A stretch of 40,746 nucleotides of DNA from IMG/VR virus record IMGVR_UViG_3300030382_003958, positions 1 through 40,746 of that record, one strand, 5' to 3'. Below, in pieces: positions 29,542 to 36,600 of the stretch; position 1 is the stretch's first letter; the number at the start of each line of letters is the position of its first letter. The notes under the pieces are model-generated. The model saw nothing but the letters and a program-made list of their open reading frames with translations, was not told where the DNA came from and searched no databases. Made by a program: the position numbers and the translations under genes. This DNA comes from a virus.

Positions 29542-31545
29542 CTACCGGTTTGCGCCTGTATCCTGTTGGGGAACCTGCGGAGGCTCGGTCGCCTCACGCA
29601 TCGTCTTGAATGTCTGTGCGCGCTGAAGTTCGGCCCGCGTATCCTTCACATTGGCATCAGCGGCGAGGTTGCGCGCTTCAAGCTGGGCAATCACATCCGC
29701 GATCTGCTGCTGCATTGGCGTCATCTGCGCCTCTTGCGGCTGGCCCTGACCGGCTTCGGCCATCACCTTCATCGCCTGAGCTTGGTCCTTGGCTGCGCTC
29801 GCCTCTTTCTTGCCAATCTCGGCATTCGCATCCCGCATCTGCATCTGTTCGATCATCTGCTGTTTCTGCACCTGCGCCGGATCAGGCTGCTGGTTGCCGC
29901 CCTTGAGCACTTCAAGCAGCTTGCGCTTGCGGCTCGGCGGGTATGGGCTCGCCTCAACCACGAACTCCTGCAAGTGAGGCGGCATCTGCATCAGCATGGG
30001 CAGGATCTGCGTCAGGTCCGCCCAGACTTCCTGCTCAATCGTCGCTACGTCCGGGCTTTCTTCGATGATCAGGTCAATATCGGTCTGGGCCACTTCGTTA
30101 CGCATCCCGACTTGCATCCCGCTCGCCGGATCTATCATCGGCTCATTGAGCCCTATGAACTTCGGCGCATCATCCCGGTCCGTCACACGGATGAACATCG
30201 GCGCCTGCCAGAATTGCTTGCAGCGGCCCCAGACCTTCTCGAACACTTCCCGGTCCATCGACCGCAAATGATCCAGCAATGGCCCCAGCTCGACCAGGCC
30301 GCCCTTCTGCTTGGCCTGAATGGCCCGGCCTGACTGCGAATTGTTGCTCTCATTGCCCTGCAGCGAGGCATTCGGCCCCATCTTCTCAAGCTCTGCCGTG
30401 GCGTGCTGCAACAAGGTCATCTGACCGGCAGACAGGTCGTTATTCTGCTCTATGCGGAACTCAAGGCCGGGATTGATCTCGATATAGGCGTCAGGCTGGG
30501 CCGCTTTCCGGCGCGTCTCTTCCGGATCGTCCGTCGCGCCCCGCTCCGCAATGATCTGGTTTGTCGTCAGCAGGTGCAGCGACTTCGACCGGCGCTTGTT
30601 TACCTCGTCCTGCGGGTCGATCATGTCCCGCACCACGCCGTGGCGGTTGTTGTCCCGGTCCACATAGGCCGAGCGCCAGATATACGGGTCCTCGCTTTCG
30701 CCTTCCGTGTTTATCCACGGGCTTTCGCCAGCTGCGAGAATGCCAGCCTCGGTGAACTCCGCCCAATAGCATTGATCGCCCTCTTTCCAGTAGCACTGGA
30801 CAATGCGAACGCGCTTGCGGTTGCTGTCACACCATGCACTCAGCTTTGGCTTGTCGTCGTAAGTGTCCGTTCGGCTGCCCGTGTTCAGGGTCGCAGCCAG
30901 AATCTCTTTGCGATCCTCGTATTTGTCTTCCGCATCATCTGCATCCATCCACAGGACAAGGCCGCGATGACGGCAATCGGAGAAATCAGGCTCACAGGAA
31001 TGCGCATCCCACCACATCCGGTCCCAAGGCGTGCGCTTCACGATGATGTCCGGGTTGTTCTCCAGGTATCCCAGCTTCTGCACAGGCCCCGGAGGCGGGC
31101 GGCGGGACTGTTTGATCATCACCTCGATGCCGCCAACGCCAGCCACCAGAATATCCTTCCAGGCGCGGGCGCGGTGATAGCTGTATTCATTGCTGTCTGC
31201 GACATAGCGCAGGGCATCGGTTGCAACCTCGGCGCTGTCTGCATCCTGCGGCGTGCGCGGATAGGCTTTCGGGTCGTTCCGGTTCTGCGCTTCCATGCCC
31301 AGCAGGAAGTCGATCTTGCGGCGGATCAGGTTGACCGTGATTGGCGGCTGGCCGCGAGCTACGAGCTTGTCATACTCATCCTGCGTCAGCTGCTTGTTGT
31401 CGTAATAGTCAACATCGCGCTCCATCTTGTTGAACGCGTCACGGCTGGACTCTTCGCTCGCCTCAAACCAACGCTTCAGCTTGGCGTGCAGGTCTTCGGA
31501 GTACAGGCGGTCCTCGTCTGCCGAGTACTGTTCCTCCCGCTCCAT
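29542..31545 (-). CDS. Portal protein, P22 gp1-like (667 aa)
   Basis: The start at 31545 overlaps the terminase stop (TGATG); 31560 is a possible longer start. The N-terminal region (KRWFEASEESSRDAFNKM, DYYDNKQLT, PPITVNLIRRKIDFLLGMEAQNR) is diagnostic of the P22-type portal family. A central channel domain and a Gln/Ala-rich C-terminal helical barrel follow (residues about 500-650, many Gln/Met/Ala), like the long barrel of P22. The dodecamer forms the DNA gate and docks terminase and neck. Confidence 0.88.
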   Translation of the reverse strand: MEREEQYSADEDRLYSEDLHAKLKRWFEASEESSRDAFNKMERDVDYYDNKQLTQDEYDKLVARGQPPITVNLIRRKIDFLLGMEAQNRNDPKAYPRTPQDADSAEVATDALRYVADSNEYSYHRARAWKDILVAGVGGIEVMIKQSRRPPPGPVQKLGYLENNPDIIVKRTPWDRMWWDAHSCEPDFSDCRHRGLVLWMDADDAEDKYEDRKEILAATLNTGSRTDTYDDKPKLSAWCDSNRKRVRIVQCYWKEGDQCYWAEFTEAGILAAGESPWINTEGESEDPYIWRSAYVDRDNNRHGVVRDMIDPQDEVNKRRSKSLHLLTTNQIIAERGATDDPEETRRKAAQPDAYIEINPGLEFRIEQNNDLSAGQMTLLQHATAELEKMGPNASLQGNESNNSQSGRAIQAKQKGGLVELGPLLDHLRSMDREVFEKVWGRCKQFWQAPMFIRVTDRDDAPKFIGLNEPMIDPASGMQVGMRNEVAQTDIDLIIEESPDVATIEQEVWADLTQILPMLMQMPPHLQEFVVEASPYPPSRKRKLLEVLKGGNQQPDPAQVQKQQMIEQMQMRDANAEIGKKEASAAKDQAQAMKVMAEAGQGQPQEAQMTPMQQQIADVIAQLEARNLAADANVKDTRAELQRAQTFKTMREATEPPQVPQQDTGANR

Positions 31546-33023
31546 CACGCCACTTTCCAATCGGAACTCCCATCATTGCTTGCGCTGTCGTAATCCCATG
31601 CGTCACGCTTCGTTTTCGGCTTCTTCGGCAGAACAATCGCCGGGTGCGCCTCGTCAATCACCATGCCCATGAGCGAGCACACATCCACCTTGTCGTCATG
31701 CTTGCCTGCCGGGAACGACAGGAGTTGCGTCAGCACGTCATCGCCCTGCTCGCCTCGCTTCAGGCTTACAGTGCCCATTGCAGAACGCGCCTGAAATGCA
31801 CGGGCGCGCGTCGCCTTGTCACGAACACTGGCAATCCATTCCATACGGCAATGTACCTTTCGTTCGATCATCCGGCGCTTGAGCATCGGACGGACTGACT
31901 TCTCGATCACGCCGCCCTCGCCAAACACGCAAAGCGGCTTCCATTTCGTCACCAGGTCCAGCAAGGCATCGATCCACACATCAGCGCTCGTCTGGCCGCT
32001 CCACCAATCCAGCTGGAACAGATCCTCGCCGTTGAATCCCCACACGCCGTGCTCGGTCCAGTCTCCACCATCCTCTGTCACCGCGTAATCGCTCGTGATG
32101 TAGATGTGCACTTTCGGCGCTTCATCGTGGCGGCGCGTGTACCAGTCCCGCTTGAAGAACGAACCTTCAGCCGGCGTCGGGTTCTGCTGGTAAAGGCTCT
32201 CCCAATCCCTGACGCCCGTCATGCTGATGGCGTTGCGAATGCGTTCCAGCGCTGGCAGCGGATAACGCTCAGGCCACAGCGCATCACCATTGTCATTGAT
32301 CGCGGGCAAGATCAGCTTGTCCCACTTGTCGCCGCCGTGCGTTTCAGCCTCCAGCAAGCGACCGGCCAGATCATCCTCGTGCCAGCGTGTCTGGATCAGG
32401 ATGACCGCGCCGCCAGGCATCAGGCGCGTGTAAGCCGTCGAAGTGTACCAGTTCCACACCTTGTCCCGGATTGTTTCACTCTCTGCTTCTTCCCGATCCT
32501 TCATCGGGTCGTCGATCAGCAGAATGTCAGCACCTCGGCCTGTAACCGCCGTGCCAACACCCGCAGCAACATAGGTGCCGCCCTTGTTCGTGTTCCAGCG
32601 GTTGGCTGCCTGCGAGTCCGGCGCAAGCTCAACTTCCGCAAACACGTTCGAGAACTTGCGCTCCCGTATGATGTTCCTGACATTGCGGCCAAAGTCGCTG
32701 GCCAGTTCGGAGTTGTAGGACGCAGCAATGATTTGCCGCTTCGGATTCTTGCCCAGAGCCCACGCCGGGAAGCGCTTTGATGCCAGTTCTGACTTACCGT
32801 GCCTTGGCGGCATGAAGATCATCAGGCGGTCAATCTTGCCACGCTCCACAGCCTCCAGCTTTTCGGCAATCAATCGGTGATGAACGGCCGACTGGTATTG
32901 CGGGAAAGTGTACTCAGTGAACTTGATCAGGCTTGCTCTTGCCATTCGCCGGTCCAGCAGCTCTTGGGCTGCCTGTGCGGGCGATAGCGAGAAGCTCTGA
33001 TTCATCGAACTCGTCAGCTGCAT
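31545..33023 (-). CDS. terL: Terminase large subunit (492 aa)
   Basis: ATPase and nuclease motor that packages DNA. Walker A is MPPRHGKS (71-78), Walker B ILLIDDP (167-173), and the coupling motif region is 'VILIQTRWHEDDLAG'. The C-terminal RNase-H-like nuclease shows ITSDYAVTEDGGDWT (first Asp), 'VFGEGGVIEKSVRP' and DDKVDVCSLMGMV (last Asp). It overlaps TerS by 110 bases if it starts at 33023; starts at 33005 or 32945 are alternatives. The pac or cos type cannot be decided from the sequence. Confidence 0.93.
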   Translation of the reverse strand: MQLTSSMNQSFSLSPAQAAQELLDRRMARASLIKFTEYTFPQYQSAVHHRLIAEKLEAVERGKIDRLMIFMPPRHGKSELASKRFPAWALGKNPKRQIIAASYNSELASDFGRNVRNIIRERKFSNVFAEVELAPDSQAANRWNTNKGGTYVAAGVGTAVTGRGADILLIDDPMKDREEAESETIRDKVWNWYTSTAYTRLMPGGAVILIQTRWHEDDLAGRLLEAETHGGDKWDKLILPAINDNGDALWPERYPLPALERIRNAISMTGVRDWESLYQQNPTPAEGSFFKRDWYTRRHDEAPKVHIYITSDYAVTEDGGDWTEHGVWGFNGEDLFQLDWWSGQTSADVWIDALLDLVTKWKPLCVFGEGGVIEKSVRPMLKRRMIERKVHCRMEWIASVRDKATRARAFQARSAMGTVSLKRGEQGDDVLTQLLSFPAGKHDDKVDVCSLMGMVIDEAHPAIVLPKKPKTKRDAWDYDSASNDGSSDWKVA

Positions 33024-33300
33024 TCTTGTGCGTCACCGTGGAATCCACCTGCGACAAGCGAGGATGGACGTAAGGCGCTGCGGCCTTGGCCGCTTCGAAG
33101 CGCATGGATGGCTCTGTGTCTGGATCGCGCATGATGCCGAGCATCACCTCAAGCGGCGTGTCAGCGCTCTCAACGGCGCGTGTGAGGACTTCCTTGTGAA
33201 GCTCCTCCTTCATGATTGTGGTCTTGTTCTTGACGCCTTTTGGACGACCAGAGCCGGGCCGAGGGCCGCCGCGCTTTGATTTTTTGGTTTGTTCAGTCAC
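32914..33300 (-). CDS. terS: Terminase small subunit (128 aa)
   Basis: GTG start overlapping the preceding stop (GTGA). The N-terminus is basic and glycine-rich (RGGPRPGSGRPKGVKNKTT), a motif very common in small terminases and related DNA-binding proteins. A helical middle (SMRFEAAKAAAPYVHPRLSQ) gives the oligomer core. TerS recognises the packaging site, often within its own gene. Directly followed by TerL. Confidence 0.8.
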   Translation of the reverse strand: MTEQTKKSKRGGPRPGSGRPKGVKNKTTIMKEELHKEVLTRAVESADTPLEVMLGIMRDPDTEPSMRFEAAKAAAPYVHPRLSQVDSTVTHKNAADEFDESELLAIARTGSPRAAGPANGKSKPDQVH

Positions 33301-33800
33301 GAAACCAAACCTGGGTCCTGCTGCTCCAACGCACGCATCACGCGCCGCATCCTGCCCTTAAGCCAAGCGAGGTTGCTGACACGCAGCCTCATCGTGTCCG
33401 GCTCAGACTTTCCCGTAACGAAATTATGCGTATTGCCAGTTGTGGAAGTGATAGCCGTTCCATAGCTAATGAAATTGTTCTGCAAGTCGTGCAGGCACGC
33501 ATACCAGAGCGCCTCAGTTGAGGTTCTTTGCCCTTGGCTCACGTTACACAGTGTTTCCGACCATTTACGGATACAGCGACGCTCAAGGCGGAACGCCTCA
33601 GTCTCAGTCATGTTGCGCTTGATAATTCGAACGGTCACCCGGCCTGCGCGGGCGATGCGGTGCCGGAGGATTGCGTTGCTCGATCGCGTCAGGTGCACAT
33701 AGGCGCGATTACCGCAGCCCTTGCCGACATAAGCCATCTCTCCGTCAATGCGATAAGCGTAGACATAGAACTTCTCTTGCTGTTCAGAGAGTTTGCTCAT
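33297..33800 (-). CDS. GIY-YIG-like endonuclease (167 aa)
   Basis: Residues 12-28 carry the two strands of the fold in a variant form (FYVYAYRIDGEMAYVGKG), with R32 after the second strand and a Glu-containing helix around 66-80 (TETEAFRLERRCIRKW). GIY appears as V-Y-A-Y and YIG as Y-V-G. The rest is a basic DNA-binding tail. It is inserted directly before terS, with GTGA overlap, and may be a mobile nuclease or a helper of packaging-site cleavage. Confidence 0.68.
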   Translation of the reverse strand: MSKLSEQQEKFYVYAYRIDGEMAYVGKGCGNRAYVHLTRSSNAILRHRIARAGRVTVRIIKRNMTETEAFRLERRCIRKWSETLCNVSQGQRTSTEALWYACLHDLQNNFISYGTAITSTTGNTHNFVTGKSEPDTMRLRVSNLAWLKGRMRRVMRALEQQDPGLVS

Positions 33801-34169
33801 TCAGGCCGGTATCCCTGTGTAGTAATCATAATAGCTGGTTGAGTTGGCTGAGCGTGTGCGAATGCGCAGCTTGTGGATCTGGCCACCAGAGCGGGTGATG
33901 GTGAGGGTTGTTGTTCCGGTTCCGCTCAGTCCGGAGAAGGTGACTGTCACTACTGGGGAGGATGTGCTGATCGATGCAGAAACGCCTTGGCTCTCTATAG
34001 CAGCGGTGATTGTTTCGCCGCTCTCCAGAATACCAGCAAGGGACACAGTGAGGTCAAGGGTCTCGCCTTCCTCAAGGTCCAGCTCATAGCGGGAGCGCTG
34101 GGAGTTCCAGGATACGCCACGGGTGATCCGGCGCTGGTTGTCTCTGAGGTGGATCAGACGATCAGACAA
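33801..34169 (-). CDS. Ig-like beta-sandwich phage protein (122 aa)
   Basis: A TTG start at 34169 with GGGG five bases before it. Almost wholly beta and Thr/Ser-rich (LDLEEGETLDLTVSLAGILE, VTVTFSGLSGTGTTTLTITR), ending in a basic strand (HKLRIRTRSAN). Such Ig-like proteins in front of the terminase genes are known as accessory head or fibre proteins in several phages. Overlaps the tiny membrane gene upstream. Confidence 0.55.
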   Translation of the reverse strand: MSDRLIHLRDNQRRITRGVSWNSQRSRYELDLEEGETLDLTVSLAGILESGETITAAIESQGVSASISTSSPVVTVTFSGLSGTGTTTLTITRSGGQIHKLRIRTRSANSTSYYDYYTGIPA

Positions 34170-34248
34170 GGAAACCCCACAAAGCAAAAAGCCCCAGCGC
34201 CGTGAGTGTCAGGGCGATAGAGCGGTAAGTGTATTTGCGATCGGTCAT
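34162..34248 (-). CDS. Tiny membrane protein (28 aa)
   Basis: ATGA overlap with the preceding tiny gene and eight-base overlap with the next. One hydrophobic helix (SIALTLTALGLFALWGFLV) after a basic start (MTDRKYTYR). Third of three consecutive short membrane-protein frames. Geometry supports it; length is the only reason for doubt. Confidence 0.5.
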   Translation of the reverse strand: MTDRKYTYRSIALTLTALGLFALWGFLV

Positions 34249-34328
34249 TCGGTTGCGAGCCAGCACAGCTGAGATACGATAGCGCAGGCAAAGAGGGCGG
34301 CGGCTACGTAAGGGATGAGGCTAGTCAC
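34245..34328 (-). CDS. Tiny membrane protein (27 aa)
   Basis: GTG start overlapping the preceding stop region and ATGA overlap with the following frame. A single hydrophobic segment (LIPYVAAALFACAIVSQLCWLA) with two Cys and an acidic end. Not recognised. Confidence 0.45.
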   Translation of the reverse strand: MTSLIPYVAAALFACAIVSQLCWLATE

Positions 34329-34413
34329 CGAGTATGCCCTTCATCATCCAGAGAATGCCGCCGATGATGATGGCGGTTATCAGGAGGTAGAAGACGATCT
34401 CAGGGGGAGGCAT
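34321..34413 (-). CDS. Tiny membrane protein (30 aa)
   Basis: TGATG overlap with the stop of the gene before it (34413-34637). A single span (IVFYLLITAIIIGGILWMM) follows MPPPE and precedes KGILGD. It could be a holin-like or toxin-like peptide; no similarity recognised. Confidence 0.5.
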   Translation of the reverse strand: MPPPEIVFYLLITAIIIGGILWMMKGILGD

Positions 34414-34637
34414 CACTTAACCAGCGGGTTCCGGTCAGCGACGATGAGGCCAATGCCGATAACGCCGAGCACAATGGTCAATTCAGCAAATGGCTCAAGG
34501 AAGGCGATCAGAGGGGGATAGCCGCTCAGGATGTACTTGGAGGCCAGCGCAATGCAGACCATGACCACAAGGGCGGTCCAGAGGGCGTTAATCAACGGTT
34601 TGGCGTTGTTCTTCGCCTCGGGGGATAGGATAGCCAT
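34413..34637 (-). CDS. Two-span membrane protein, possible holin (74 aa)
   Basis: Start on the previous stop (TAATG). Two hydrophobic segments, about 15-35 (INALWTALVVMVCIALASKY) and 48-68 (FAELTIVLGVIGIGLIVA), with short charged ends. Size and topology suit a class II holin. Against this, it lies far from the endolysin, at the head of the late operon. The three tiny membrane genes behind it may belong to the same function. Confidence 0.55.
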   Translation of the reverse strand: MAILSPEAKNNAKPLINALWTALVVMVCIALASKYILSGYPPLIAFLEPFAELTIVLGVIGIGLIVADRNPLVK

Positions 34638-34873
34638 TAGATTGCCTCCTTGTCGTGGCCGTTGGTGACGGCGGGCTGCGCGTTGCAGGCACCACCAAGG
34701 ACGCCAAATCCAGCCATACGCTGCTGATCACGCAAACCCAGCTCCGCAAGAAGCTTGGTCTCCGCTTCATAGGCCAACAAGCCAGCCTCATGAGCGGAGT
34801 CACTAAGCCGATCAGCCTCACTTTGGGCATCACGGGCAGCTCTCGCCAATCTTTCGATTTTCTCGTAGTCCAT
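34637..34873 (-). CDS. Small coiled-coil protein (78 aa)
   Basis: AAAGGAA six bases before the ATG at 34873. Residues 1-55 form an Ala/Glu/Arg helix (YEKIERLARAARDAQSEADR), likely a coiled coil; the C-terminus is glycine-rich and polar. First gene after the terminator region, so the first late gene reached if transcription reads through. Unknown function. Confidence 0.55.
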   Translation of the reverse strand: MDYEKIERLARAARDAQSEADRLSDSAHEAGLLAYEAETKLLAELGLRDQQRMAGFGVLGGACNAQPAVTNGHDKEAI

Positions 34874-34978
34874 TGTGCGTTCCTTTCGTTTCCACATTGG
34901 GGAGCACGGCCTTACAACGCCGCCTATGCAAACCGCTTCGATATTTGACCGTTGCGTCAGCCGTACTCGCCAGTATGG

Positions 34979-35029
34979 AAAAAAGAGCCTGCGACTATGG
35001 TGGGTGCCAAGAGGAGACGCCGCAGGCTC
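34979..35029 (-). terminator. Intrinsic terminator on the leftward strand
   Basis: GAGCCTGCG (35021-35029, minus strand reading) pairs perfectly over nine bases with CGCAGGCTC (34985-34993), and six T follow at once (34984-34979). The loop is long (27 bases), which weakens it. It lies between the early-left genes ending at 35237 and the first late gene at 34873. Confidence 0.7.
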
Positions 35030-35074
35030 AGGGGTGATGGAGAGACATCAGGGGGACGCCTCTACCTAATGGAA

Positions 35075-35107
35075 AGCCCCGCGCCTCCAATCAGGAAACA
35101 CGGGGCT
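35075..35107 (-). terminator. Second hairpin upstream of the terminator
   Basis: AGCCCCG (35101-35107 read on minus) pairs with CGGGGCT (35075-35081), loop 19 bases, followed by TT. A second, weaker stop or an RNA element acting with the terminator at 34979-35029. Confidence 0.45.
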
Positions 35108-35236
35108 CGCTTGCAACGGCTGACAGGCTGGGGGGACTACACGACCGCTGCTTGCTCTGAATTTTCGGTATGCAAAGCACTCGGGGTCTGGTGATCGCGC
35201 TCGCGGTGTTCCAGCCCCACGCACCGGGCGAAGCAT

Positions 35237-35596
35237 CTAGCACGTCCTCGGTGTCTGGTTTCCCTTATCAGGTGATTTGCGTGTCGTGTCAAATAACTCG
35301 ACCCCAGCAATCAGGCATTCGCGGCAAAGGTCCTGCCAGCGCGCGTCATAATCTGGCTCTTCACCAATGCGAACCAGTGTCTCGCAATCCTTTCCACAGG
35401 AATCGCAAGTATTCGTCGTCCACGATCCATTGCCAATGATAGCGTCGATGATCTCAGCAGTTCTCTCCTCTGGCTTCAACGCCAAAAGGCGCTGGCCGAT
35501 CTTTTGTTTTTCATGGTGAGGTCCATAGTTCTTGTACTGGTCTGCCCACCTGTGTGGTACGGCAGCGCATATTTCGACCTTGCTGATAATTTTCAT
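35237..35596 (-). CDS. Zinc-ribbon protein (119 aa)
   Basis: ATGA overlap with the NusG-like gene before it. Two Cys pairs, about C64-x2-C67 (CDSCGKDC, with a third Cys) and about C90-x2-C93 (LCREC), are separated by an acidic loop, forming a zinc ribbon or treble clef. N-terminal helical part. Last gene before the terminator. A helper of antitermination or a DNA-binding role is possible but unproven. Confidence 0.6.
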   Translation of the reverse strand: MKIISKVEICAAVPHRWADQYKNYGPHHEKQKIGQRLLALKPEERTAEIIDAIIGNGSWTTNTCDSCGKDCETLVRIGEEPDYDARWQDLCRECLIAGVELFDTTRKSPDKGNQTPRTC

Positions 35597-36111
35597 GCCA
35601 CTCTCCGTAACGCAAGCTGCGCATCCTCTGCCCGCATTATCACCGGACGGCCCAGCAACCGCAAGGCCAGCTTGAGCTGATTGCCGTCAACGGATTCAAC
35701 CTCGACCTGACCAATACTTTCAACTTCAACATGGTCGCCTGCCGTCCATACGTGCTGGCCTCTCAGGCGGGGAATGTTGTAGTGGCGGTGCAAGGGTTTC
35801 GGCAAATCGCCGGTGATCCATTTCAAGTCCGCCATGCCATTGAGCGGCTTGATCGCGCCGGCAAAGCTGATCGGGTAGATGCGAGGGCCGGGCATGTGCT
35901 CAATCGCCAGGAAGTTCGGCGAGCGGTCAAAGCCTGCGAAGATGTAGGACTTCAACACGCACTCGGTCACCGTGCGGGCTGGCTTGCGTGGAGGCCGCTT
36001 GCGAAGCGTGCGACACACAGCGAAGGCGTCACAGTCCATGTAATCGCCAAGACGGTTTGCAGCTGCTTCTGTGCGGTCTGCGCGGCAACTGAAGGCGTAC
36101 CATTGAGTCAT
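35593..36111 (-). CDS. NusG-like transcription antitermination factor (172 aa)
   Basis: An N-terminal NGN-type domain: W4-Y5 with the helix that follows (FSCRADRTEAAANRLGDY), the 'LKSYIFAGF' strand corresponding to the pGYvFv region of NusG/RfaH, and MPGPRIYPISFAGAIKPL matching the 'tPGV.gfvg...P.pl' segment. After a linker, residues about 122-165 (WTAGDHVEVESIGQVEVESV) form a KOW-like small barrel. NusG paralogues bind RNA polymerase and reduce pausing or let it pass terminators. Here the gene is the penultimate one before a terminator that separates early from late genes, so it probably turns on late transcription. ATGA overlaps on both sides. Confidence 0.78.
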   Translation of the reverse strand: MTQWYAFSCRADRTEAAANRLGDYMDCDAFAVCRTLRKRPPRKPARTVTECVLKSYIFAGFDRSPNFLAIEHMPGPRIYPISFAGAIKPLNGMADLKWITGDLPKPLHRHYNIPRLRGQHVWTAGDHVEVESIGQVEVESVDGNQLKLALRLLGRPVIMRAEDAQLALRRVA

Positions 36112-36287
36112 TGGTCTTCTCCTTGGGTGGGGCGCGGGAAAAACGCGGAGGCTGCGGCGACCTCAAAAGCCGCGATAGACAGGAACACCGCCCTGCTGAA
36201 TTGGTTGGCCTCCTCCATTGCGAGAGAGGCGAAGATGCCAGCAACCGCACACAGGACCGCAGAGAATAAAATATGGAAGGCATTCAC
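36108..36287 (-). CDS. Small membrane protein (59 aa)
   Basis: GTG start at 36287, overlapping the DnaA-like stop as GTGA, with GGAGAAAG upstream. Hydrophobic in two stretches, about 4-22 (FHILFSAVLCAVAGIFASL) and 33-48 (VFLSIAAFEVAAASAF), with a short polar linker. The next gene starts inside its stop (ATGA). Just below the common size cut-off for gene calls. Unknown function. Confidence 0.58.
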   Translation of the reverse strand: MNAFHILFSAVLCAVAGIFASLAMEEANQFSRAVFLSIAAFEVAAASAFFPRPTQGEDQ

Positions 36288-36580
36288 GCTGCTTTCTCCA
36301 TTTCACGAACGGCTTCACGGATCTGTGCGAGGGTGAACTTCACGTCAGTGCCGAACTCATCAGCCGCGTACCGGCGAAGCCCGTAGAGCACGGTGGTATG
36401 ATCGAAGTTCACACGGCGGGCGGCGCGCGGAAGGCTCCAGCCCTCGACGATGACCAGGTGGTACCAGAAGGCCCAGCGCAGACGCACCTGAGCAGGGCGC
36501 TTGCACGGGTTCATGATGACCTCAAGCGGTACGCCAGCGTACTCGCAGGCTCTCGTGATCGGTGTTGAAAGGATTGTCAT
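36284..36580 (-). CDS. Stand-alone DnaA domain IV-like protein (98 aa)
   Basis: GGGGG lies eight bases before the ATG. Residues 28-72 follow the C-terminal DNA-binding domain of DnaA: a helix (RLRWAFWYHLVIVEGWS), a helix-turn-helix (LPRAARRVNFDHTTV) with the F-D-H-T-T-V signature of DnaA, and LYGLRRY after it. There is no AAA+ domain. It should bind DnaA-box-like DNA, and could recruit or block host DnaA at the phage origin, which probably lies in the neighbouring gene. Confidence 0.75.
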   Translation of the reverse strand: MTILSTPITRACEYAGVPLEVIMNPCKRPAQVRLRWAFWYHLVIVEGWSLPRAARRVNFDHTTVLYGLRRYAADEFGTDVKFTLAQIREAVREMEKAA

Positions 36581-36600
36581 GGTTTAGTCCCCCTGTTGGT

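Larger units (their letters stand above)
34874..35236. other. 363-bp non-coding stretch between early-left and late genes
   Basis: Apart from the two hairpins and the ribosome site of the gene at 34873 I see no gene on the minus strand. Plus-strand frames here lack ribosome sites. The stretch between the T-run and 34873 (about 100 bases) would be the place for a late promoter; no good -35/-10 pair was found. Confidence 0.5.

Noticed and set aside
30705-30720. TTATCCACG, close to a DnaA box, in the portal gene
   Set aside because: Single copy inside a conserved coding region and far from the replication genes; expected by chance.
30403-31593. Plus-strand open frame of about 396 codons
   Set aside because: Antisense to the portal gene; no recognisable protein features and no ribosome site.
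32630-32660. NVFA in TerL (residues 126-129)
   Set aside because: It lies in the folded ATPase domain, in a segment where large terminases vary around a similar sequence; treated as a chance copy and not as one of the linear motifs.
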